Source: Liolophura sinensis (Eukaryota; Mollusca; Polyplacophora; Chitonida; Chitonidae). From it: 53,500 bases of DNA. This document shows positions 14,011 through 26,359 of the stretch, one piece after another (within the stretch, counting starts at the first letter, position 1; each line of letters starts with the position of its first letter). A model generated the notes under the pieces. It saw only the letters and a program-made list of their open reading frames with translations. It had not been told where the DNA came from and ran no database searches. The DNA is taken from the NCBI RefSeq assembly GCF_032854445.1, contig NW_027018235.1:1-53500 (forward strand). Reading direction: 5' to 3'. The position numbers and the translations under genes were made by a program.

Positions 14011-15310
14011 ACGTCGTCTGGGCTACCGAAGGGCACATAACTTTTAGTCAAAAGTTGAATATAGTAATGACCAGTCGCGATTGTACAGAGTACAGTGTAG
14101 CCGATTTCAATTAACAAAAAGACCAGGGAAAAATGCAAAAGTGGAAAAACTGTTCCAGTGCTGCTGGTAAGAGGCTAATCCGACGTATTTTGTGACGAGA
14201 AATCAAATGGTGCAATCCGCGTTGCTCTCCGACCAATCCTTTTGGCTGTAGCGACAATTCAATGATCATTGATGTCATAATCACGTGCCCAGCAACGGCT
14301 CTTACTCCATGGAAACCAGGGATATTTGCAATTTTTTAAAAGCTGCCGATGCCTGGGCCAATTCCGCATCTTTTGGCAACTTATAAATGTGGGTCAGTGT
14401 TTAGTTGTACTTTTTACAGCAGACTGTATCAAGTACCTTGTGTTTTTTATGTACAAATGGTGTGTTTTTTCTACACGTAGATAAAGACATTGAGATTGTC
14501 TTGGTCTTAGAAGTAAGACAATTGCTGGGTGAGTTAAATGGGCTTAGCCCAAAGATTTGACGTCTTCTGGGCTACCGAAGGGCACATAACATATAGTCAA
14601 AAGTTGAATATAGTAATGACCAGTCGCGATTGTACAGAGTACAGTGTAGCCGATTTCAATTAACAAAAAGACCAGGTAAAAATGCAAAAGTGGAAAAACT
14701 GTTCCAGTGCTGCTGGTAAGAGGCTAATCCGACGTATTTTGTGACGAGAAATCAAATGGTGCAAACCGCGTTGCTCTCCGACCAATACTTTTGGCTGTAG
14801 TGACAATTGAATGATCATTTATGTCATAATCACGTGCCCAGAAACGGCTCTTACTCCATGGAAACCAGGGAAATTTGCAATATTTCAACAGCTGCTGATG
14901 CCTGGCTCAATTCCGCATCTTTTGGCACCTTACTGAAGTGGGTCAGTGTTCAGTTGTACTTTTTACAGCAGACTGTATCAAGTACCTTGTGTTTTTCATG
15001 TACAAATGGTGTGGTTTTTCTACACGTAGATAAAGACATTGAGATTGTCTTTTACTTAGAAGTAACGCAATTGCTGGGTGAGTTAAAAAGGCTTAGCCCA
15101 AAGATTTCAGGTCTTCTGGGCTACCGAAGGGCTCATAACTTATAGTCAAAAGTTGAATATAGTAATGACCAGTCGCGATTGTACAGAGTACAGTGTAGCC
15201 GATTTCAATTAACAAAAAGACCAGGTAAAAATGCAAAAATTGAAAAAACTGTTCCAGTGCTACTAGGAAGAGGCTAATCCGACGTATTTTGTGACGAGAA
15301 ATCGAATGAT
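14010..15310 (+). repeat. Transitional monomers between trimer and pentamer blocks
   Basis: Two monomers (landmarks 14307 and 14856) do not follow the A-B-C order. The second has a distinctive set: AATATTTCAACAGCTGCTG, TTTTACTTAGAAGTAACGC, GAGTTAAAAAGGC and AGGGCTCATAAC. The same set reappears at 25790, 31779 and 33927 more than 10 kb away, so this variant was copied to several places. Confidence 0.8.
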
Positions 15311-18300
15311 GCAAACCGTGTTGCTCTCCGACCAATACTTTGGGCTGTAGTAACAATTGAATGATCATTTATGTCATAATCACGTGCACAGCAACTGCTC
15401 TTACTCCATGGAAACCAGGGAAATTTGCAATTTTTCAACAGCTGCCGATACCTGCCTCAATTGCGGATCTTTTGGCACCTTATTCATGTGGGTCTGTGGT
15501 CAGTTGTACTTTTTACAGCAGACTGTATCAAGTACCTTATGTTTTTCACGTACAAATGGTGTGGTTTTTCTACACGTAGATAAAGACATTGAGATTGTCT
15601 TGGACTTAGAAGTAAGACAATTGCTGGGTGAGTTAAATGGGCTTAGCCCAAAGATTTGACGTCTTCTGGGCTACCGAAGGGCACATAACTTATAGTCAAA
15701 AGTTGAATATAGTAATGACCAGTCGCGATTGTACAGAGTACAGTGTAGCCGATTTCAATTAACAAAAAGACCAGGGAAAAATGCAAAAGTGGAAAAACTG
15801 TTCCAGTGCTAATGGTAAGAGGCTAATCCGACGTATTTTGTGACGAGAAATCAAATGGTGCAATCCGCGTTGCTCTCCGACCAATACTTTTGGCTGTAGC
15901 GACAATTCAATGAATATTGATGTCATAATCACGTGCCCAGCAACGGCTCTTACTCCATGGTAACCAGGGATATTTGCAATTTTTTAACAGCTGCCGATGC
16001 CTGGCCCAATTCCGTATCTTTTGGCACCTTATAAATGTGGGTCAGTGTTTAGTTGTACTTTTTACTGCAGACTGTATCAAGTACCTTGTGTTTTTTATGT
16101 ACAAATGGTCTGGTTTTTCTACACGTAGATAAAGACATTGAGATTGTCTTGGACTTAGAAGTAAGACAATTGCTGGGTGAGTTAAATGGGCTTGGCCGAA
16201 AGATTTCAGGTCTTCTGGGCTACCGAAGGGCACATAACTTATAGTCAAAAGTTGAATATAGTAATGACCAGTCGCGATTGTACAGAGTACAGTGTAGCCG
16301 ATTTCAATTAACAAAAAGACCAGGCAAAAATGCAAAAGTGGAAAAACTGTTCCAGTGCTGCTGGTAAGAGGCTAATCCGACGTATTTTGTGACGAGAAAT
16401 CGAATGGTGCAAACCGCGTTGCTCTCCGACCAATACTTTTGGCTGTAGCGACAATTCAATGATCATTGATGTCATAATCACGTGCGTAGCAACGGCTCTT
16501 ACTCCATGGAAACCAGGGATATTTGCAATTTTTTAACAGCTGTCGATGCCTGGCCCAATTCCGCATCTTTTGGCACCTTATAAATGTGGGTCAGTGTTTA
16601 GTTGTACTTTTTACTGCAGACTGTATCAAGTACCTTGTGTGTTTTATGTCCAAATGGTCTGGTTTTTCTACACGTAGATAAAGACATTGAGATTGTCTTG
16701 GACTTAGAAGTAAGACAATTGCTGGGTGAGTTAAATGGGCTTGGCCGAAAGATTTCAGGTCTTCTGGGCTACCGAAGGGCACATAACTTATAGTCAAAAG
16801 TTGAATATAGTAATGACCAGTCGCGATTGTACAGAGTACAGTGTGGCCGATTTCAATTAACAAAAAGACCAGGCAAAAATGCAAAAGTGGAAAAACTGTT
16901 CCAGTGCTGCTGGTAAGAGGCTAATCCGACGTATTTTGTGACGAGAAATCGAATGGTGCAAACCGCGTTGCTCTCCGACCAATCATTTTGGCTGTAGTGA
17001 CAATTGAATGATCATTTATGTCATAATCACGTGCCCAGCAACGGCTCTTACTCCATGGAAACCAGGGAAATTTGCAATTTTTCAACAGCTTCCGATGCCT
17101 GGCTCAATTCCGCATCTTTTGGCACCTTACTGAAGTGGGTCAGTGTTCAGTTGTACTTTTTACAGCAGACTGTATCAAGTACCTTGTGTTTTTCACGTAC
17201 AAATGGTGTGGTTTTTCTACACGTAGATAAAGACATTGAGATTGTCTTGGACTTAGAAGTAAGACAATTCCTGGGTGAGTTAAATGGGCTTGGCCGAAAG
17301 ATTTCAGGTCTTCTGGGCTACCGAAGGGCACATAACTTATAGTCAAAAGTTGAATATAGTAATGACCAGTCGCGATTGTACAGAGTACAGTGTGGCCGAT
17401 TTCAATTAACAAAATAACCAGGGAAAAATGCAAAAGTGGAAAAACTGTTCCAGTGCTGCTGGTAAGAGGCTAATCCGACGTATTTTGTGACGAGAAATCG
17501 AATGGTGCAAACCGCGTTGCTCTCCGACCAATCCTTTTGGCTGTAGTGACAATTGAATAATCATTTATGTCATAATCACGTGCACAGCAACGGCTCTTAC
17601 TCCATGGAAACCAGGGATATTTGCAATTTTTTAACAGCTGCCGATGCTTGGCCCAATTGCAGATCTTTTGGCACCTTATTCATAAGGGTCTGTGGTCAGT
17701 TGTACTTTTTACAGCAGACTGTATCAAGTACCTTGTGTTTTTTATGTACAAATGGTGTGGTTTTTCTACACGTAGATAAAGACATTGAGATTGTCTTGGT
17801 CTTAGAAGTAAGACAATTGCTGGGTGAGTTAAATGGGCTTAGCCCAAAGATTTCAGGTCTTCTGGGCTACCGAAGGGCACATAACTTATAGTCAAAAGTT
17901 GAATATAGTAATGACCAGTCGCGATTGTACAGAGTACAGTGTAGCCGATTTCAATTAACAAAAAGACCAGGTAAAAATGCAAAAGTGGAAAAACTGTTCC
18001 AGTGCTGCTGGTAAGAGACTAATCCGACGTATTTTGTGACGAGAAATCGAATGGTGCAAACCGTGTTGCTCTCCGACCAATACTTTGGGCTGTAGTAACA
18101 ATTGAATGATCATTTATGTCATAATCACGTGCACAGCAACTGCTCTTACTCCATGGAAACCAGGGAAATTTGCAATTTTTCAACAGCTGCCGATACCTGG
18201 CTCAATTGCGGATCTTTTGGCACCTTATTCATGTGGGTCTGTGTTCAGTTGTACTTTTTACAGCAGACTGTATCAAGTACCTTATGTTTTTCACGTACAA

Positions 18301-21300
18301 ATGGTGTGGTTTTTCTACACGTAGATAAAGACATTGAGATTGTCTTGGACTTAGAAGTAAGACAATTGCTGGGTGAGTTAAATGGGCTTAGCCCAAAGAT
18401 TTGACGTCTTCTGGGCTACCGAAGGGCACATAACTTATAGTCAAAAGTTGAATATAGTAATGACCAGTCGCGATTGTACAGAGTACAGTGTAGCCGATTT
18501 CAATTAACAAAAAGACCAGGGAAAAATGCAAAAGTGGAAAAACTGTTCCAGTGCTAATGGTAAGAGGCTAATCCGACGTATTTTGTGACGAGAAATCAAA
18601 TGGTGCAATCCGCGTTGCTCTCCGACCAATACTTTTGGCTGTAGCGACAATTCAATGAATATTGATGTCATAATCACGTGCCCAGCAACGGCTCTTACTC
18701 CATGGTAACCAGGGATATTTGCAATTTTTTAACAGCTGCCGATGCCTGGCCCAATTCCGTATCTTTTGGCACCTTATAAATGTGGGTCAGTGTTTAGTTG
18801 TACTTTTTACTGCAGACTGTATCAAGTACCTTGTGTTTTTTATGTACAAATGGTCTGGTTTTTCTACACGTAGATAAAGACATTGAGATTGTCTTGGACT
18901 TAGAAGTAAGACAATTGCTGGGTGAGTTAAATGGGCTTGGCCGAAAGATTTCAGGTCTTCTGGGCTACCGAAGGGCACATAACTTATAGTCAAAAGTTGA
19001 ATATAGTAATGACCAGTCGCGATTGTACAGAGTACAGTGTAGCCGATTTCAATTAACAAAAAGACCAGGCAAAAATGCAAAAGTGGAAAAACTGTTCCAG
19101 TGCTGCTGGTAAGAGGCTAATCCGACGTATTTTGTGACGAGAAATCGAATGGTGCAAACCGCGTTGCTCTCCGACCAATACTTTTGGCTGTAGCGACAAT
19201 TCAATGATCATTGATGTCATAATCACGTGCGTAGCAACGGCTCTTACTCCATGGAAACCAGGGATATTTGCAATTTTTTAACAGCTGTCGATGCCTGGCC
19301 CAATTCCGCATCTTTTGGCACCTTATAAATGTGGGTCAGTGTTTAGTTGTACTTTTTACTGCAGACTGTATCAAGTACCTTGTGTGTTTTATGTCCAAAT
19401 GGTCTGGTTTTTCTACACGTAGATAAAGACATTGAGATTGTCTTGGACTTAGAAGTAAGACAATTGCTGGGTGAGTTAAATGGGCTTGGCCGAAAGATTT
19501 CAGGTCTTCTGGGCTACCGAAGGGCACATAACTTATAGTCAAAAGTTGAATATAGTAATGACCAGTCGCGATTGTACAGAGTACAGTGTGGCCGATTTCA
19601 ATTAACAAAAAGACCAGGCAAAAATGCAAAAGTGGAAAAACTGTTCCAGTGCTGCTGGTAAGAGGCTAATCCGACGTATTTTGTGACGAGAAATCGAATG
19701 GTGCAAACCGCGTTGCTCTCCGACCAATCATTTTGGCTGTAGTGACAATTGAATGATCATTTATGTCATAATCACGTGCCCAGCAACGGCTCTTACTCCA
19801 TGGAAACCAGGGAAATTTGCAATTTTTCAACAGCTTCCGATGCCTGGCTCAATTCCGCATCTTTTGGCACCTTACTGAAGTGGGTCAGTGTTCAGTTGTA
19901 CTTTTTACAGCAGACTGTATCAAGTACCTTGTGTTTTTCACGTACAAATGGTGTGGTTTTTCTACACGTAGATAAAGACATTGAGATTGTCTTGGACTTA
20001 GAAGTAAGACAATTCCTGGGTGAGTTAAATGGGCTTGGCCGAAAGATTTCAGGTCTTCTGGGCTACCGAAGGGCACATAACTTATAGTCAAAAGTTGAAT
20101 ATAGTAATGACCAGTCGCGATTGTACAGAGTACAGTGTGGCCGATTTCAATTAACAAAATAACCAGGGAAAAATGCAAAAGTGGAAAAACTGTTCCAGTG
20201 CTGCTGGTAAGAGGCTAATCCGACGTATTTTGTGACGAGAAATCGAATGGTGCAAACCGCGTTGCTCTCCGACCAATCCTTTTGGCTGTAGTGACAATTG
20301 AATAATCATTTATGTCATAATCACGTGCACAGCAACGGCTCTTACTCCATGGAAACCAGGGATATTTGCAATTTTTTAACAGCTGCCGATGCTTGGCCCA
20401 ATTGCAGATCTTTTGGCACCTTATTCATAAGGGTCTGTGGTCAGTTGTACTTTTTACAGCAGACTGTATCAAGTACCTTGTGTTTTTTATGTACAAATGG
20501 TGTGGTTTTTCTACACGTAGATAAAGACATTGAGATTGTCTTGGTCTTAGAAGTAAGACAATTGCTGGGTGAGTTAAATGGGCTTAGCCCAAAGATTTCA
20601 GGTCTTCTGGGCTACCGAAGGGCACATAACTTATAGTCAAAAGTTGAATATAGTAATGACCAGTCGCGATTGTACAGAGTACAGTGTAGCCGATTTCAAT
20701 TAACAAAAGACCAGGTAAAAATGCAAAAGTGGAAAAACTGTTCCAGTGCTGCTGGTAAGAGACTAATCCGACGTATTTTGTGACGAGAAATCGAATGGTG
20801 CAAACCGTGTTGGCTCTCCGACCAATACTTTGGGCTGTAGTAACAATTGAATGATCATTTATGTCATAATCACGTGCACAGCAACTGCTCTTACTCCATG
20901 GAAACCAGGGAAATTTGCAATTTTTCAACAGCTGCCGATACCTGGCTCAATTGCGGATCTTTTGGCACCTTATTCATGTGGGTCTGTGTTCAGTTGTACT
21001 TTTTACAGCAGACTGTATCAAGTACCTTATGTTTTTCACGTACAAATGGTGTGGTTTTTCTACACGTAGATAAAGACATTGAGATTGTCTTGGACTTAGA
21101 AGTAAGACAATTGCTGGGTGAGTTAAATGGGCTTAGCCCAAAGATTTGACGTCTTCTGGACTACCGAAGGGCACATAACTTATAGTCAAAAGTTGAATAT
21201 AGTAATGACCAGTCGCGATTGTACAGAGTACAGTGTAGCCGATTTCAATTAACAAAAAGACCAGGAAAAATGCAAAAGTGGAAAAAACTGTTCCAGTGCT

Positions 21301-21400
21301 AATGGTAAGAGGCTAATCCGACGTATTTTGTGACGAGAAATCAAATGGTGCAATCCGCGTTAATCTCCGACCAATACTTTTGGCTGTAGCGACAATTCAA
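15310..21400 (+). repeat. Pentamer higher-order repeat, 2745 bp, about 2.2 units
   Basis: Landmarks 15406, 15955, 16504, 17053 and 17602 match 18151, 18700, 19249, 19798 and 20347 (offset 2745 = 5 x 549). A partial third unit starts at 20896 and 21445. The order is A-B-D-C-E. D carries CAGCTGTCGATGCC and ATGTCCAAATGG. E carries GATGCTTGGCCCAATTGCAG and TTCATAAGGG. The two full units differ at only a few sites that I could see by eye, such as GACCAGG preceded by one fewer A near 20706 and an extra G near 20811. The third unit diverges after about 21400, where type B variants from the 11.0 kb class take over. Confidence 0.93.
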
Positions 21401-24400
21401 TGAATATTGATGTCATAATCACGTGCCCAGCAACGGCTCTTACTCCATGGTAACCAGGGATATTTGCAATTTTTTAACAGCTGCCGATGCCTGGCCCAAT
21501 TCCGTATCTTTTGGCACCTTATAAATGTGGGTCAGTGTTTAGTTGTACTTTTTACTGCAGACTGTATCAAGTACCTTGTGTGTTTTATGTACAAATGGTC
21601 TGGTTTTTCTACACGTAGATAAAGACATTGAGATTGTCTTGGACTTAGAAGTAAGACAATTGCTGGGTGAGTTAAATGGGCTTGGCCGAAAGATTTCAGG
21701 TCTTCTGGGCTACCGAAGGGCACATAACTTATAGTCAAAAGTTGAATATAGTAATGACCAGTCGCGATTGTACAGAGTACAGTGTGGCCGATTTCAATTA
21801 ACAAAAATACCAGGCAAAAATGCAAAAGTGGAAAAACTGTTCCAGTGCTGCTGGTAAGAGGCTAATCCGACGTATTTTGTGACGAGAAATCGAATGGTGC
21901 AAACCGCGTTGCTCTCCGACCAATCATTTTGGCTGTAGTGACAATTGAATGATCATTTATGTCATAATCACGTGCCCAGCAACGGTTCTTACTCCATGGA
22001 AACCAGGGAAATTTTGCATTTTTCAACAGCTTCCGATGCCTGGCTCAATTCCGCATCTTTTGGCACCTTACTGAAGTGGGTCAGTGTTTAGTTGTACTTT
22101 TTACAGCAGACTGTATCAAGTACCTTATGTTTTTCACGTACAAATGGTGTGGTTTTTCTACACGTAGATAAAGACATTGAGATTGTCTTGGACTTAGAAG
22201 TAAGACAATTGCTGGGTGAGTTAAATGGGCTTAGCCCAAAGATTTGACGTCTTCTGGGCTACCGAAGGGCACATAACTTATAGTCAAAAGTTGAATATAG
22301 TAATGACCAGTCGCGATTGTACAGAGTACAGTGTAGCCGATTTCAATTAACAAAAAGACCAGGGAAAAATGCAAAAGTGGAAAAACTGTTCCAGTGCTAA
22401 TGGTAAGAGGCTAATCCGACGTATTTTGTGACGAGAAATCAAATGGTGCAAACCGCGTTGCTCTCCGACCAATACTTTTGGCTGTAGCGACAATTCAATG
22501 AATATTGATGTCATAATCACGTGCACAGCAACGGCTCTTACTCCATGGTAACCAGGGATATTTGCAATTTTTTAACAGCTGCCGATGCCTGGCCCAATTT
22601 CGTATCTTTTGGCACCTTATAAATGTGGGTCAGTGTTTAGTTGTACTTTTTACTGCAGACTGTATCAAGTACCTTGTGTGTTTTATGTACAAATGGTCTG
22701 GTTTTTCTACACGTAGATAAAGACATTGAGATTGTCTTGGACTTAGAAGTAAGACAATTGCTGGGTGAGTTAAATGGGCTTGGCCGAAAGATTTCAGGTC
22801 TTCTGGGCTACCGAAGGGCACATAACTTATAGTCAAAAGTTGAATATAGTAATGACCAGTCGCGATTGTACAGAGTACAGTGTGGCCGATTTCAATTAAC
22901 AAAAAGACCAGGCAAAAATGCAAAAGTGGAAAAACTGTTCCAGTGCTGCTGGTAAGAGGCTAATCCGACGTATTTTGTGACGAGAAATCGAATGGTGCAA
23001 ACCGCGTTGCTCTCCGACCAATTATTTTGGCTGTAGTGACAATTGAATGATAATTTATGTCATAATCACGTGCCCAGCAACGGCTCTTACTCCATGGAAA
23101 CCAGGGAAATTTGCAATTTTTCAACAGCTTCCGATGCCTGGCTCAATTCCGCATCTTTTGGCACCTTACTGAAGTGGGTTAGTGTTCAGTTGTACTTTTT
23201 ACAGCAGACTGTATCAAGTACCTTGTGTTTTTCTCGTACAAATGGTGTGGTTTTTCTACACGTAGATAAAGACATTGAGATTGTCCTTGACTTAGAAGTA
23301 AGACAATTGCTGGGTGAGTTAAATGGGCTTACCCCAAGGATTTGACGTCTTCTGGGCTACCGAAGGGCACATAACTTATAGTCAAAAGTTGAATATAGTA
23401 ATGACCAGTCGCGATTGTACAGAGTACAGTGTAGCCGATTTCAATTAACAAAAAGACCAGGTAAAAATGCAAAATTGGAAAAACTGTTCCAGTGCTGCTG
23501 GTAAGAGGCTAATCCGACGTATTTTTTGACGAGAAATCGAATGGTGCAAACCGCGTTGCTCTCCGACCAATACTTTTGGCTGTAGCGACAATTCAATGAA
23601 TATTGATGTCATAATCACGTGCCCAGCAACGGCTCTTACTCCATGGAAACCAGGGATATTTGCAATTTTTTAACAGCTGCCGATGCTTGGCCCAATTGCA
23701 GATCTTTTGGCACCTTATTCATAAGGGTCTGTGGTCAGTTGTACTTTTTACAGCAGACTGTATCAAGTACCTTATGTTTTTCACGTACAAATGGTGTGGT
23801 TTTTCTACACGTAGATAAAGACATTGAGATTGTCTTGGACTTAGAAGTAAGACATTTGCTGGGTGAGTTAAATGGGCTTAGCCGAAAGATTTGACGTCTT
23901 CTGGGCTACCGAAGGGCACATAACTTTTAGTCAAAAGTTGAATATAGTAATGACCAGTCGCGATTGTACAGAGTACAGTGTAGCCGATTTCAATTAACAA
24001 AAAGACCAGGCAAAAAATGCAAAAGTGGAAAAACTGTTCCAGTGCTGCTGGTAAGAGGCAAATCCGACGAATTTTGTGACGAGAAATCGAATGGTGCAAA
24101 CCTCGTTGCTCTCCGACCAATACTTTTGGCTGTAGCGACAATTCAATGATCATTGATGTCATAATCACGTGCCCAGCAACGGCTCTTACTCCATGGAAAC
24201 CAGGGATATTTGCAATTTTTTAACAGCTGCCGATGCCTGGCCCAATTCCGCATCTTTTGGCACCTTATAAATGTGGGTCAGTGTTTAGTTGTACTTTTCA
24301 CAGCAGACTGTATCAAGTACCTTGTGTTTTTTATGTACAAATGGTCTGGTTTTTCTACACGTAGATAAAGACATTGAGATTGTCTTGGACTTAGAAGTAA

Positions 24401-24690
24401 GACAATTGCTGGGTGAGTTAAATGGGCTTAGCCCAAAGATTTGACGTCTTCTGGGCTACCGAAGGGCACATAACTTATAGTCAAAAGTTGAATATAGTAA
24501 TGACCAGTCGCGATTGTACAGAGTACAGTGTAGCCGATTTCAATTAACAAAAAGACCAGGTAAAAATGCAAAAGTGGAAAAACTGTTCCAGTGCTGCTGG
24601 TAAGAGACTAATCCGACGTATTTTGTGACGAGAAATCGAATGGTGCAAACCGTGTTGCTCTCCGACCAATACTTTGGGCTGTAGTGACAA
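21400..24690 (+). repeat. Reshuffled monomers of types B, C, E and A
   Basis: Landmarks 21445, 21994, 22543, 23092, 23641 and 24191 carry variants met earlier but in a new order. 21445 and 22543 are type B (CCATGGTAAC). 21994 and 23092 are type C (CAGCTTCCGATG). 23641 is type E (GATGCTTGGCCCAATTGCAG, TTCATAAGGG). Some are mosaics: 21994 has the C 5' part but the GTGTTTAGTTG of another class. This looks like the product of unequal exchange among the neighbouring HORs. No non-satellite sequence is present. Confidence 0.8.
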
Positions 24691-26330
24691 TTGAATGATC
24701 ATTTATGTCATAATCACGTGCACAGCAACTGCTCTTACTCCATGGAAACCAGGGAAATTTGCAATTTTTCAACAGCTGCCGATACCTGGCTCAATTGCGG
24801 ATCTTTTGGCACCTTATTCATGTGGGTCTGTGGTCAGTTGTACTTTTTACAGCAGACTGTATCAAGTACCTTGTGTTTTTCACGTACAAATGGTGTGGTT
24901 TTTCTACACGTAGATAAAGACATTGAGATTGTCTTGGACTTAGAAGTAAGACAATTGCTGGGTGAGTTAAATGGACTTAGCCGAAAGATTTGACGTGTTC
25001 TGGGCTACCGAAGGGCACATAACTTATAGTCAAAAGTTGAATATAGTAATGACCAGTCGCGATTGTACAGAGTACAGTGTAGCCGATTTCAATTAACAAA
25101 AAGACCAGGCAAAAATGCAAAATTGGAAAAACTGTTCCAGTGCTGCAATCCGCGTTGCTCTCCGACCAACAATTTTGGCTGTAGCGACAATTGAATGATC
25201 ATTTATGTCATAATCACGTGCGTAGCGACGGCTCTTACTCCATGGAAACCAGGGATATTTGCAATTTTTTAACAGCTGCCGATGCTTGGCCCAATTACGC
25301 ATCTTTTGGCACCTTATAAATGTGGGTAAGTGTTTAGTTGTACTTTTTACAGCAGACTGTATCAAGTACCTTGTGTTTTTTATGTACAAATGGTCTGGTT
25401 TTTCTACACGTAGATATAGACATTGAGGTTGTCTTGGACTTAGAAGTAAGACAATTGCTGGGTGAGTTAAATGGGCTTGGCCCAAAGATTTCAGGTCTTC
25501 CTGGGCTACCGAAGGGCACATAACTTATAGTCAAAGTTGAATGTAGTAATGACCAGTCGCGATTGTACCAGAGTACAGTGTAGCCGATTTCAATTAACAA
25601 AAAGACCAGGAAAAATGCAAAAGTGGAAAAAACTGTTCCAGTGCTGCTGGTAAGAGGCTAATCCGACGTATTTTGTGACGAGAAATCGAATGGTGCAAAC
25701 CGCGTTGCTCTCCGACCAATACTTTTGGCTGTAGTGACAATTGAATGATCATTTATGTCATAATCACGTGCCCAGCAACGGCTCTTACTCCATGGAAACC
25801 AGGGAAATTTGGCAATATTTCAACAGCTGCTGATGCCTGGCTCAATTCCGCATCTTTTGGCACCTTACTGAAGTGGGTCAGTGTTCAGTTGTACTTTTTA
25901 CAGCAGACTGTATCAAGTACCTTGTGTTTTCACGTACAAATGGTGTGGTTTTTCTACACGTAGATAAAGACATTGAGATTGTCTTTTACTTAGAAGTAAC
26001 GCAATTGCTGGGTGAGTAAAAGGCTTAGCCCAAAGATTTCAGGTCTCTGGGCTACCGAAGGGCTCATAACTTATAGTCAAAAGTTGAATATAGTAATGAC
26101 CAGTCGCGATTGTACAGAGTACAGTGTAGCCGATTTCAATTAACAAAAAGACCAGGTAAAAATGCAAAAGTGTAAAAACTGTTCCAGTGCTACTAGTAAG
26201 AGGCTAATCCGACGTATTTGTGACGACAAGTCGAATGGTGCAAACCGCGTTGCTGTCCGACCAATACTTTTGCCTGTAGTGACAATTGAATGATCATTTA
26301 TGTCATAATCACGTGCACAGCAACGGCTCT
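24690..26330 (+). repeat. Earlier, indel-bearing copy of the 49-bp-deletion cassette
   Basis: Monomers 24740 (deleted), 25240, 25790 and 26335 have the same order of variants as 30731, 31231, 31779 and 32329. That order is: deleted A-type; GATGCTTGGCCCAATTACGC; the TTTTACTTAGAAGTAACGC type; and the TTTGCATTTTTTC type. This copy has private small indels, for example TTTGGCAATATTTC, GAGTAAAAGGC and AGGTCTCTGGG. It is therefore less uniform than the copies at 31-35 kb. Confidence 0.82.
24740..25239 (+). repeat. 500 bp monomer with 49 bp deletion (first copy)
   Basis: The segment between GTGCTGC and AATCCGCG is missing. In normal monomers 49 bp lie there, including GTAAGAGGCTAATCCGACG. The two sides share TGC, which now occurs once at 25144-25146, so a 3 bp microhomology marks the breakpoint. 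The deletion sits on a background carrying AATCCGCG and GACCAACAATTTTGG, variants also found without the deletion at about 26790 and 27893. Confidence 0.92.
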
Positions 26331-26359
26331 TACTCCATGGAAACCAGGGAAATTTGCAT

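Noticed and set aside
25093-25521. Longest reverse-strand frames (for example 142 codons here, 177 codons at 49801-50334)
   Set aside because: They exist because the 49 bp deletion or local indels fuse frames of the monomer. They are unique to single copies and resemble no known protein.
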